The notes under the pieces: model-generated
Told to the model about the DNA's origin: nothing
Seen by the model: only the letters and a program-made list of their open reading frames with translations
The model's database searches: none
DNA from: an uncultured Eubacteriales bacterium
GTDB lineage: Bacteria; Bacillota_A; Clostridia; Oscillospirales; Oscillospiraceae
DNA length: 11,261 bases
Direction: 5' to 3'
Assembly: GCA_949747935.1 (NCBI GenBank)
Contig: CATKHE010000139.1
Span: forward strand, 1 to 11,261
Program-made: the position numbers and the translations under genes
Shown here: positions 1 to 5,897 of the stretch, piece after piece
How positions within the stretch are numbered: the stretch's first letter is position 1
Layout: every line of letters begins with the position of its first letter

Positions 1-5
1 ACATG

Positions 6-43
6 AAAAACCACCCTCTTCCGATATTCGAAAGAGGGTGGTT
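6..43 (-). terminator. Rho-independent terminator
   Basis: A 12-bp perfect stem joins positions 9-20 and 32-43. It is continued inside by a short CGA/TCG stem (22-24 with 28-30) closed by a three-base loop, with one C/A mismatch between the two stems. Read on the minus strand, the stem is followed directly by five T residues (positions 10-6). The stop codon of the small minus-strand gene (45-43) touches the base of the stem. This is the only strong intrinsic terminator I can see, and it probably ends the whole minus-strand transcript that begins near 5136. Read in the plus direction there is no T-run, so it acts one way only. Confidence 0.9.
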
Positions 44-507
44 CAGCTTGTGAACGGGATCAGCTCCTCGGGAGATACGCCCAGCAGAAGCAGTGCTCCA
101 GCGGCCGCCAAAGCCGGCATTGCCTCCCGTCCCGATTCCAGAAACAAAGGAAATTCCTGTCGCTCCACCACCTGTCCGTCCACTGTTACCAATTCACGCT
201 GGAGAGCGGCCCACAGCGTGTCTCCCTCACGACTGGAGAGGGTCAGGCTGTCCCGCGGCGAAACACCATAACTGACAGCGCTGGCGGCCCGAATCGGGAC
301 GGCCCGCCCCCCCATCTCCCCAGGCAGCAGCACGGTGCGACACTGCCTGGGCAGCTCTATACCTTTGGCCGCCGCCTTAGGCGACACGATCAGAAGCGCC
401 GGATGATTTTCGCTCACTCGCTCCCCCACCGCACCCCGCCCGGAGAGCACGCGCATAATCGCCCCTTCAATTCCCTCACTGTCCTCAATCACCTGAAAAA
501 GCTCCAC
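43..507 (-). CDS. Small conserved-looking protein of unknown function
   Basis: I do not recognise this gene. From a GTG at 507 it encodes about 154 residues with no signal peptide, membrane span or metal motif. A mixed alpha/beta pattern is suggested: hydrophobic strands such as ALLIVSP and CRTVLLPG, then a segment reading SAVSYGVSPRDSLTLSS followed by an ALQRE...QEFPL stretch, and a hydrophobic helix near the C-terminus (MPALAAAGALLLLGVSPEE). The start is uncertain. An in-frame ATG at 549 would add a very basic 14-residue tail (MKKAIKLRRRGRKI) but has no purine-rich ribosome site. The GTG at 507 has GGGGGAG seven bases upstream. The gene lies about 215 bp after folD on the same strand and ends exactly at the operon terminator, so it may be the last gene of the folD transcript. 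I saw no convincing promoter between folD and this gene. The open frame, ribosome site and terminator argue that it is a real gene. No function is proposed. Confidence 0.72.
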   Translation of the reverse strand: MELFQVIEDSEGIEGAIMRVLSGRGAVGERVSENHPALLIVSPKAAAKGIELPRQCRTVLLPGEMGGRAVPIRAASAVSYGVSPRDSLTLSSREGDTLWAALQRELVTVDGQVVERQEFPLFLESGREAMPALAAAGALLLLGVSPEELIPFTS

Positions 508-514
508 AATTTTT

Positions 515-523
515 CTCCCCCTT
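515..523 (-). promoter_or_regulatory. Ribosome binding site deciding the 507 GTG start
   Basis: On the minus strand AAGGGGGAG sits seven bases before the GTG at 507-505. A second purine stretch, TGAGGAG, lies a little further upstream (530-524). The in-frame ATG at 549 is preceded by GACAGAATAAAA, which pairs poorly with the 16S tail. I therefore prefer GTG 507 as the start of the small unknown gene. Confidence 0.55.
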
Positions 524-722
524 CTCCTCAGTTTAATCGCTTTTTTCATTTTTATTCTGTCATAGACGAGGAAAGAAAAAGAATCTGGAAAACTAAAAGG
601 CCAGCTTTTTGAGATTCATGGCAGCAAATTTTAGCCTTATTCCAGTGGAAACCTGGTCCAGAACTCGGAGATGTGTATTAAATTAATCCCAGAAAAAAGT
701 GAGGGTATTTGGACAAGCTGTA

Positions 723-1568
723 TTATACTTTTCCATGGCGCAGGGCTGCTGTAAGGGTATTCTCCATAAGTACAGCCCGAGTAACAGGACCCACACCGCC
801 AGGGACAGGGGTAATATAGGAAGCCTTGGCGGCCACAGCCTCATAGTCGGCATCGCCGCACAGCTTCCCCCGGCTATCCCGGTTGACGGCTACATCCACT
901 ACTACCGCCCCCTCCTTCACCATATCGGCGGTGATAAGTCCGGTGTGCCCCGCAGCCGTTATCAGAATATCCGCCCGGCGGCACTCGGCAGCCAGATCAG
1001 GGGTCTTGGTGTGACAGACGGTAACAGTGCAGTCCCGGCGCAGCAGCAGCATGGCTTGGGGCTTGCCCACAATGTTGGACCGTCCTACCATAGTACAGTT
1101 CTTAAAGGCCGGATCAATGCCGTACTCCGCCAACAGCCGCATCACTCCCGCCGGGGTGCAGGGCCAGAAGGAATCCACCCCCAGGGTCAGGTCCCCCACG
1201 TTGGAGGGATGGACGCAGTCCACATCCTTGTCCGGCCGGATTGCCAGCTGGATCTCCCGGTCGTCCAGGTGCTCCGGCAGAGGGAACTGAATCAAAATGC
1301 CGTCAATCCCCTCCCGGTCGTTTAAAAAGCGGATTACATCCAGGAGCTCCGACTGCGGCACATCCTCCGGCAGGCGGTAGGTCTCATAATAAATCCCGCA
1401 CTGCTGGCAGTCCTTTCGCTTGCCCGCCTCATAGACCTGGGCGGCGGGGTTCTCCCCCACCAGCACCATAGCCATTCCCGGCTTTCGCTCCATCCGCTCC
1501 ACCTGGAGCCGCACCTGCTCTCTGATTTTGGCCGCAAGGGCCTTTCCATCCATCACAACAGCCGCCAT
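723..1568 (-). CDS. folD: Bifunctional methylenetetrahydrofolate dehydrogenase / methenyltetrahydrofolate cyclohydrolase FolD
   Basis: FolD is cytosolic. It interconverts 5,10-methylene-THF, 5,10-methenyl-THF and 10-formyl-THF using NADP(H), feeding purine synthesis and formylation of initiator tRNA. The 281-residue length is normal for the family. The folate-site residues are present: Tyr46 and catalytic Lys50 in the YEAGKRKDC motif, Gln94 in GILIQFPLP, and Asp117 in KDVDCVHP. Each is four residues before its E. coli counterpart (Y50, K54, Q98, D121). The C-terminal Rossmann half shows PCTPAG (136-141), VGRSNIVGKP (161-170) and the signature PGGVGPVT (256-263). In KDVDCVHP, Cys118 stands where E. 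coli has Gly. The ATG at 1568 has AAGGAGG eight bases upstream, lying inside the end of lgt. It starts 3 bp after the lgt stop, so it is surely co-transcribed with lgt. No terminator is visible right after the TAA at 725-723. Confidence 0.97.
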   Translation of the reverse strand: MAAVVMDGKALAAKIREQVRLQVERMERKPGMAMVLVGENPAAQVYEAGKRKDCQQCGIYYETYRLPEDVPQSELLDVIRFLNDREGIDGILIQFPLPEHLDDREIQLAIRPDKDVDCVHPSNVGDLTLGVDSFWPCTPAGVMRLLAEYGIDPAFKNCTMVGRSNIVGKPQAMLLLRRDCTVTVCHTKTPDLAAECRRADILITAAGHTGLITADMVKEGAVVVDVAVNRDSRGKLCGDADYEAVAAKASYITPVPGGVGPVTRAVLMENTLTAALRHGKV

Positions 1569-1571
1569 GGC

Positions 1572-2531
1572 TTATCCCTCCTTGTCCGTCTTCTCTGTCT
1601 GCTCCATTCGGGCGGCCAGATGTTCCACAAACAGTTCCTGCTTTCCGTCTCGATACTTCCACAGTGCCCACGCCAAGACCCCTCCGGCAGCGGCTCCGGT
1701 GAGAAGAGCAAAAAGCTGAGACACCCGGACAGGCGCACCGAACAGCTCCCAACCGAAGAGATACAGGCTGTCTGTGCGCAGTCCCTCAATCCAAGCACGG
1801 CCGATCCCATACCAGAAGAAGTAAAACAGGAAGCACTGCCCATCAAATTTCCGTTTTTTCCCCATGAAATATACCAGAATCAGTCCCACAAAGTTCCAGG
1901 CGGACTCATAGAAGAAGGTGGGATGTACCCCCAGCGTTCCGCTGAGGATGGACTGAAAGCCTGCCTCGTCCACATAGCCGTCCCGGAGCATCTCCGCCGC
2001 AATAGAGGGCCCGCACATCCGCCAGGGCAGAGCGGTGGCCTCGCCATAGGCTTCCACATTCATAAAATTGCCCCACCGGCCGATGATCTGACCGATAAAC
2101 AGGCCGTGAACTCCCAGATCGGCATAGGCCAGAAAGCTGAGCTTTTTCCAGCGGCAGAAGATCAGCAGGACGATGGCTGAGGAGATGATGGCCCCATAGA
2201 TAGCCAGTCCGCCGTCTCCGTAGTAAAAAATCGCGCCCCAGTCCAGTGAGCCGTCCGCCCGGCGATAGATGTCCAGATTAAACACCACATAGTACACCCG
2301 AACGGCCACCAGGGCGGCGGGAACGGCGATAAACATCATATCAAGAATATTATCCTCGGTGATGCCGAACCGTTTGCCCCAGCGCATGCACAGATACACC
2401 GCCAGAATCAGCCCGCCAGTGATAATAATGCCATACCAATATATGGGCCGGTCCAGAACAGGGATGGTAAAGGCCACTCGGTTCAGGGTAAATTCCAGCC
2501 CCATTCCAGGAAAAGATACTGTCTGGATCAC
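1572..2531 (-). CDS. lgt: Prolipoprotein diacylglyceryl transferase Lgt
   Basis: Lgt moves diacylglycerol from phosphatidylglycerol to the lipobox cysteine of prelipoproteins at the cytoplasmic membrane, the first step of lipoprotein maturation. The 319-residue protein has about seven hydrophobic segments (near 31-48, 66-84, 108-126, 138-150, 211-224, 232-248 and 269-292). The family signature GRWGNFMNVEAYG lies at 151-163, with Arg152, Asn155 and Glu160 aligning with the essential E. coli R143, N146 and E151. HPTFFYES (203-210) and YGIGRAWIEGLR (241-252) follow. The residue aligned with E. coli His103 is Tyr112 (GGLAIYGA), which I believe is a common Firmicutes form. The C-terminus carries a charged tail of about 25 residues after the last membrane span. 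The start is a GTG (2531-2529) that overlaps the yfmH stop as GTGA. AAGGAGG sits seven bases upstream, while an ATG at 2538 is out of frame and too close to that site. Translation is probably coupled to yfmH. Confidence 0.97.
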   Translation of the reverse strand: MIQTVSFPGMGLEFTLNRVAFTIPVLDRPIYWYGIIITGGLILAVYLCMRWGKRFGITEDNILDMMFIAVPAALVAVRVYYVVFNLDIYRRADGSLDWGAIFYYGDGGLAIYGAIISSAIVLLIFCRWKKLSFLAYADLGVHGLFIGQIIGRWGNFMNVEAYGEATALPWRMCGPSIAAEMLRDGYVDEAGFQSILSGTLGVHPTFFYESAWNFVGLILVYFMGKKRKFDGQCFLFYFFWYGIGRAWIEGLRTDSLYLFGWELFGAPVRVSQLFALLTGAAAGGVLAWALWKYRDGKQELFVEHLAARMEQTEKTDKEG

Positions 2532-3808
2532 TGAGCATCCTCCTTGGTCCGGACCACCGACAACGCGGCGCGCTCCCTGGTCACCCAGCTCTCGATCAAT
2601 TTCTCCGCCACCGCCTTCGTTATGGAATCATAAATTTCCGCAAAGCGCAGGAAATCATACCCGGCGAAGAAGGCCTGTGCCTGACCCACACACAGGTGCT
2701 CAAAGGAATTCAGCCCCCGCACCCAGTTGCCATAGACTCCCTTCTTCACCCGCTCCCACAGGTCCTGATCCACGCCCTCCCGGGCAATGCGGGCGGCCTC
2801 GTCGGCCACCGCCATTTGGACAGCCTCCGGGTCCTTGGACTCCCCGTTTGCCGCCAAAAAGGCGCAGCCAGCATCACTCTCATAGCCATAGCCAAACTCC
2901 TGATTAATCAGTCCCTCCTGGTACATCCTAGCGTATAGGGGACTGGAATTGCCCAGCAGCACCTCCAAGGCCAGCCCGCCCACCAGCTCCTGGCGCAGGC
3001 GGGCCGCTCCGTCCTTTTGGGCGTCTCCCTTCCAGCCCAGGTGGAAGATGGGGGCGGACACCTCCATTTGCTCCTCAATAAGGGATTGAGCCGCCTGCGG
3101 CTGTTCCTTATCCCCATAGTCCTTGACAGCGACAGGTCCGGCCTCCTTGGGCAAAATCTCCCGGGCGACTGTGCAGATGTGCTCCGGGTCCACCGGTCCC
3201 GCCACACACAGCACCATGTTGGCTGGGTCGTAGAAAGCCTTGTGGCAGGCATAGAGGGTCTCCGGCGTTATTTGAGCGATGGATTCCACGCTGCCCGCCA
3301 CACTCACCCGAATAGGGTGGTGCTTGTATAAGGCCGCCATCAGGTTCATGAAGCATTTCCAGTCCGGACTGTCCTCGATCATACCGATCTCCTGACCGAT
3401 GATGCCCCGCTCCTTGTCCACGCTCTCCTGGGTAAACCATGGAATCGAGACAAAAGAGAGCAGAATGCGCAGATTCTCCTCAAATTTTTCTGTAGAATCA
3501 AAGTAGTAGCCGGTGATGTCGTTGCTGGTGAAGGCGTTGGGGCTGGCCCCATTGGCGGCCAGCTCCTGGAGGGCGTTGCCATCCCGGGTGTCGAACATCT
3601 TGTGCTCCAGATAGTGGGCCACCCCGGCGGGGGTGTTGTGCCACTCCCCGTCCAGGAAAAAACGCATATCCATTCCGCCATAGTTGGCAGCAAAAAAGGC
3701 GTAGCCCTTCTGAAAGCCGGGCTTGGGGAAGATAAACACGTTCAGGCCGTTTTCCAGCTTCTCATGATACATGGTCTCCCCTACCTGGGCAAATTCCAAT
3801 TTCTCCAT
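2528..3808 (-). CDS. yfmH: M16 family zinc metallopeptidase, YfmH/YmfH type (EF-P modification-associated)
   Basis: This is an M16B-type peptidase subunit of 426 residues. The inverted zinc motif HxxEH is intact as HYLEH at 65-69 (zinc ligands His65 and His69, catalytic Glu68), in the usual setting AGVAHYLEHKMFDT. The third zinc ligand should be a glutamate in the stretch ERGIIGQEIGMIED (Glu140 or Glu145). NAFTSNDITGYYF (91-103) and the second-half segment LYARMYQEGLINQEFGYGY (291-309) fit the two-lobed M16 fold. No signal peptide is seen, so it is likely cytosolic. Databases link the name YfmH (B. subtilis ymfH) to EF-P 5-aminopentanol modification, but its substrate is not established to my knowledge. 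It starts 3 bp after yfmF with AAGGAGG eight bases before ATG, and its TGA overlaps the lgt GTG. It most likely pairs with the YfmF-like product as the active half of a heterodimer. Family call is firm; the EF-P link is inferred from naming and pairing. Confidence 0.93.
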   Translation of the reverse strand: MEKLEFAQVGETMYHEKLENGLNVFIFPKPGFQKGYAFFAANYGGMDMRFFLDGEWHNTPAGVAHYLEHKMFDTRDGNALQELAANGASPNAFTSNDITGYYFDSTEKFEENLRILLSFVSIPWFTQESVDKERGIIGQEIGMIEDSPDWKCFMNLMAALYKHHPIRVSVAGSVESIAQITPETLYACHKAFYDPANMVLCVAGPVDPEHICTVAREILPKEAGPVAVKDYGDKEQPQAAQSLIEEQMEVSAPIFHLGWKGDAQKDGAARLRQELVGGLALEVLLGNSSPLYARMYQEGLINQEFGYGYESDAGCAFLAANGESKDPEAVQMAVADEAARIAREGVDQDLWERVKKGVYGNWVRGLNSFEHLCVGQAQAFFAGYDFLRFAEIYDSITKAVAEKLIESWVTRERAALSVVRTKEDAQ

Positions 3809-3811
3809 AGC

Positions 3812-5095
3812 TCAGACCTCCTTGCCTTTCAGGAAGTAGACAGTGTCCAGCTCCAGCCTTCGGGCCGCCGCGGCTACCTGCTCCCGAGTGACTTTCTCCA
3901 GCCGGCCGGCCAGCTCCTCCGGACCAAATTCCAGCCCGGCAGCGGCCTGCCCCAGCCAGAATTCCTCCTGACGGCTTTGGTCGTCCAGGGTGGACATACA
4001 CGCTCCGATCAGGGTCCTGCGGGAGCCCTCCAGCTCCCATTCCTCGATCTCCCCCCGCCTGACAGCCTCCAGCTGGGCCAGAATCTCATCCTTGGCGGTC
4101 TGATACTTGTCAAACTCGATGCCCGAGGATACCAGCACCAGCCCCTTCATCTTCTCCAGAACCGCACTGGCGTAGTAGCACAGGGACAGCTTCTCCCGCA
4201 CATTCATAAACAGCTTGGACAGAGTGGTCCCGCCAAAGATGGCAACGGCCAGATAGAGTGCGGGGTACTCCTCCTCCCAGCAGGTCAGTCCCCCGGTGCG
4301 GAAGCCCAGGGCCAGCTTGCCCTGGCTCACATCCATAGCCTCCTCCACCACAATGGGCTCAGGGCCGGCGGTGATACGGACCTCACAGTCCAGGTCTGTC
4401 CGCTCCTCATTTACCGGCAGACCGGCCAGAGCCTCTCTCAGCGCCGCCTCTACCCGGTCCGGATGGGCGGAGCCGCAATAGTAGACATCTACCTGGGCCT
4501 CGTTCAGCAGCTTCTGATACCGCTCCCACAAGCTCTCCGGAGTGAGGGCGGACACACGCTCCTCGTCCCCCAGCTTGTCAACTCCGAAAGCCTCGTATTT
4601 ACACATTTCCTGGGCAAGGCGCTGAGTGGCATAGGTCCGCTTGTCGTTGATCTGAGCTCGAATGCGGTCTACAAGGTTGGCCTTCTCCCCGGCGGTGTAG
4701 TCAGGGCTGAACACACCATTTTCGGTGTGGGGCTTGAGGAGCAGCTCCCCCAACAGGGCGGCGGCCGGCTCCAGCAGCTTCTCCCCCTTCAACGCATAGG
4801 CGTCGTCCAAAAAGCTGGCCACAAAGCCAACGCACTGTGTCTCCCCCTTTTTGCGGACAACGGGCTCAACAGCTCCGCCGTACAGCTCGTCCAGAGCGGC
4901 GGACAGGGACTCCATATCCGGGTGAACCGCCGTGCCCCGGCGCAGCAAAGACGGAATCAGGGCGTTGGCCCCGGCGGTCTCCTGATCCACGGGAGTCATC
5001 AGCGTGAGGGACAGATATGCGCTTTTGAATTTATTGGTATGAACCGCACGCAGCCATACCCCGGGAAACAGCTCCCGGCGAATCATATTTGACAT
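3812..5095 (-). CDS. yfmF: M16 family peptidase-like protein lacking the zinc motif, YfmF/YmfF type
   Basis: This 427-residue M16-fold protein is the first gene of the operon. Where active members carry HxxEH, the sequence reads GANALIPSLLRRGT (residues 42-55), so both zinc histidines and the catalytic glutamate are missing and it should have no peptidase activity of its own. The C-terminal lobe keeps the M16 pattern FGGTTLSKLFMNVREKLSLCYYASA, with Arg300 and Tyr307/Tyr308 in the place where inactive partners can supply substrate-binding Arg/Tyr residues. By analogy with other M16B active/inactive pairs it probably forms a heterodimer with the adjacent YfmH-like protein. The start is chosen at ATG 5095, which has AAAGGA nine bases upstream. 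An in-frame TTG at 5131 would add 12 residues but has no ribosome site and lies only about five bases from the predicted transcription start. No signal peptide. The EF-P modification link comes from the family name, not from the sequence. Confidence 0.9.
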   Translation of the reverse strand: MSNMIRRELFPGVWLRAVHTNKFKSAYLSLTLMTPVDQETAGANALIPSLLRRGTAVHPDMESLSAALDELYGGAVEPVVRKKGETQCVGFVASFLDDAYALKGEKLLEPAAALLGELLLKPHTENGVFSPDYTAGEKANLVDRIRAQINDKRTYATQRLAQEMCKYEAFGVDKLGDEERVSALTPESLWERYQKLLNEAQVDVYYCGSAHPDRVEAALREALAGLPVNEERTDLDCEVRITAGPEPIVVEEAMDVSQGKLALGFRTGGLTCWEEEYPALYLAVAIFGGTTLSKLFMNVREKLSLCYYASAVLEKMKGLVLVSSGIEFDKYQTAKDEILAQLEAVRRGEIEEWELEGSRRTLIGACMSTLDDQSRQEEFWLGQAAAGLEFGPEELAGRLEKVTREQVAAAARRLELDTVYFLKGKEV

Positions 5096-5103
5096 AGCCT
5101 TGT

Positions 5104-5109
5104 TCCTTT
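5104..5109 (-). promoter_or_regulatory. Ribosome binding site deciding the yfmF start
   Basis: AAAGGA on the minus strand lies nine bases before the ATG at 5095-5093, in the context CAGGAAAGGAACAAGGCT. It supports a start at 5095 over the longer in-frame TTG at 5131, which has no such site. Confidence 0.6.
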
Positions 5110-5142
5110 CCTGGAAAGAAAATATTGTCAATCAGCTGAGTT

Positions 5143-5171
5143 ATCATACCACAGTTCCCCTTTAAAAGCAA
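5143..5171 (-). promoter_or_regulatory. Predicted sigma-A promoter of the yfmF-yfmH-lgt-folD operon
   Basis: On the minus strand an extended -10 element TGgTATGAT (hexamer at 5148-5143, five of six consensus bases) follows a weak -35 TTGCTT (5171-5166) with a 17-base spacer. The transcription start would fall near 5136, giving a leader of about 40 nt before the yfmF ATG at 5095. One copy of a GGGGAAC repeat lies in the spacer and a second just upstream of the -35. Confidence 0.55.
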
Positions 5172-5181
5172 ATCGTTCCCC
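5154..5181. repeat. Direct repeat GTTCCCC, two copies 21 bp apart
   Basis: GTTCCCC occurs at 5154-5160 and again at 5175-5181, exactly 21 bp apart, close to two helical turns. The copies flank the predicted -35 element of the leftward promoter, so a regulator could bind both on one DNA face. This is a candidate operator only. No regulator gene is seen in the window. Confidence 0.35.
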
Positions 5182-5203
5182 AGGAATTTTTTGCGTTTTT
5201 CTG

Positions 5204-5232
5204 TGGCGCCGGGAAAATTTTTGTTGTACAAT
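5204..5232 (+). promoter_or_regulatory. Weak predicted promoter of the methyltransferase gene
   Basis: TACAAT at 5227-5232 is a good -10 match (five of six). At 17 bases upstream the -35 position reads TGGCGC (5204-5209), which is poor, so the promoter may be weak or need an activator. The start point would be near 5239, leaving a leader of about 26 nt that contains AAAAAGGA (5247-5254) before the ATG at 5265. Confidence 0.35.
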
Positions 5233-5245
5233 AGCCTTAACAACA
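5222..5245. repeat. Short inverted repeat TGTTGT-N12-ACAACA
   Basis: Six-base arms at 5222-5227 and 5240-5245 are separated by 12 bases. They span the -10 hexamer and predicted start point of the methyltransferase promoter. The position would suit an operator, but arms this short can arise by chance. Confidence 0.3.
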
Positions 5246-5264
5246 GAAAAAGGACGTGTTTCCC

Positions 5265-5897
5265 ATGTTGAACCACCCCAAGGATTTTTGGAACATGCGC
5301 GCCCCGACCTACGATCAGACCTCTGGCGGAGCCTACGCCCGGGCCTATGACCTAACTCTGGAGCATACCGTCAAATACCTGAGCCCCTTTGACCGGGTCC
5401 TGGACTTTGCCTGCGGCACCGGTCTGGTCACCCTGCGGCTGGCCTCCTGCGTGTTCCACATCCGGGGCATTGACATCTCACCCGAAATGACAGCCATCGC
5501 CCAGAATAAGGTCCAGGCCCAAGGTGCTGCCAATGTGGAGATCACCAATACGGACCTTTACGATCCATGTTTGGAGCCGGGGAGCTTCGATGCGGTGACT
5601 GCCTTTAACGTGATGTGTTACATTCCGGACCTGCCCACCGCCCTAACCCGGATCCGGGAACTCCTCAAGTCCGGCGGGATGTTCCTGTCCGCCACCGACT
5701 GTCTGGCCTCCCGACCCTCCCGGGCGGGCGCTCAGAAGTTTATCAGGAGCCACACCGGGCAGATGCCCTATGTGGCCTTCCTCACCCAGCGGGGGCTGGA
5801 GAAACAAATCGCCCGAAACGGCTTTACAGTGCTGGAACGGGAGAATCTTTTCCCTAACCCGCCCAATCTGTTTGTGGCGGCCCAGGTCAAATCGTGA
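5265..5897 (+). CDS. Class I SAM-dependent methyltransferase
   Basis: This 210-residue cytosolic protein transfers a methyl group from S-adenosylmethionine to an unknown acceptor. The Rossmann-fold motif I is clear: VLDFACGTGLVTLRLA with DFACGTG at 47-53. Motif II follows with the acidic residue Asp70 in RGIDISPEM, a probable adenine-binding acid near Asp97 (NTDLYD), and the FDAVTAFNVMCYIPD strand and loop (108-121). RELLKSGGMFLSATD (131-145) is the usual strand before the C-terminal sheet. The pattern is Methyltransf_11/25 (UbiE-like), and the substrate cannot be told from sequence. The ATG at 5265 is chosen because AAAAAGGA ends ten bases upstream. An in-frame GTG at 5256 lies one base from that site, which is too close. 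It is divergent from yfmF. Its last 11 bp overlap the 3' end of the opposing glucan synthase gene, and no terminator follows it. It is probably transcribed alone. Confidence 0.9.
   Translation: MLNHPKDFWNMRAPTYDQTSGGAYARAYDLTLEHTVKYLSPFDRVLDFACGTGLVTLRLASCVFHIRGIDISPEMTAIAQNKVQAQGAANVEITNTDLYDPCLEPGSFDAVTAFNVMCYIPDLPTALTRIRELLKSGGMFLSATDCLASRPSRAGAQKFIRSHTGQMPYVAFLTQRGLEKQIARNGFTVLERENLFPNPPNLFVAAQVKS

Noticed and set aside
640..687. Palindromes TTCCAGTGGAA (640-650) and ATTAAATTAAT (677-687) between folD and the small gene as a terminator or promoter
   Set aside because: The first has no T-run and almost no loop. The second is a short AT-rich repeat with no suitably spaced -35 on either strand.
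699..1325. A 208-codon plus-strand frame opposite folD
   Set aside because: It is antisense to a complete folD with intact motifs, and its translation shows no recognisable fold.
3602..5092. A 496-codon open frame on the plus strand, opposite the M16 pair
   Set aside because: It lies fully antisense to two genes with clear family motifs. Its translation is rich in Leu, Gly, Gln and His without any domain pattern, and it has no good ribosome site. Long antisense frames are expected in GC-rich coding DNA.
5106..5118. CTTTCC-T-GGAAAG palindrome over the yfmF ribosome site as an RNA switch
   Set aside because: With a real loop the stem is only four base pairs, too weak to hide the ribosome site.
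3812..5131. TTG at 5131 as the yfmF start
   Set aside because: It has no ribosome site and sits about five bases from the predicted transcription start. The ATG at 5095 has AAAGGA at a proper distance.
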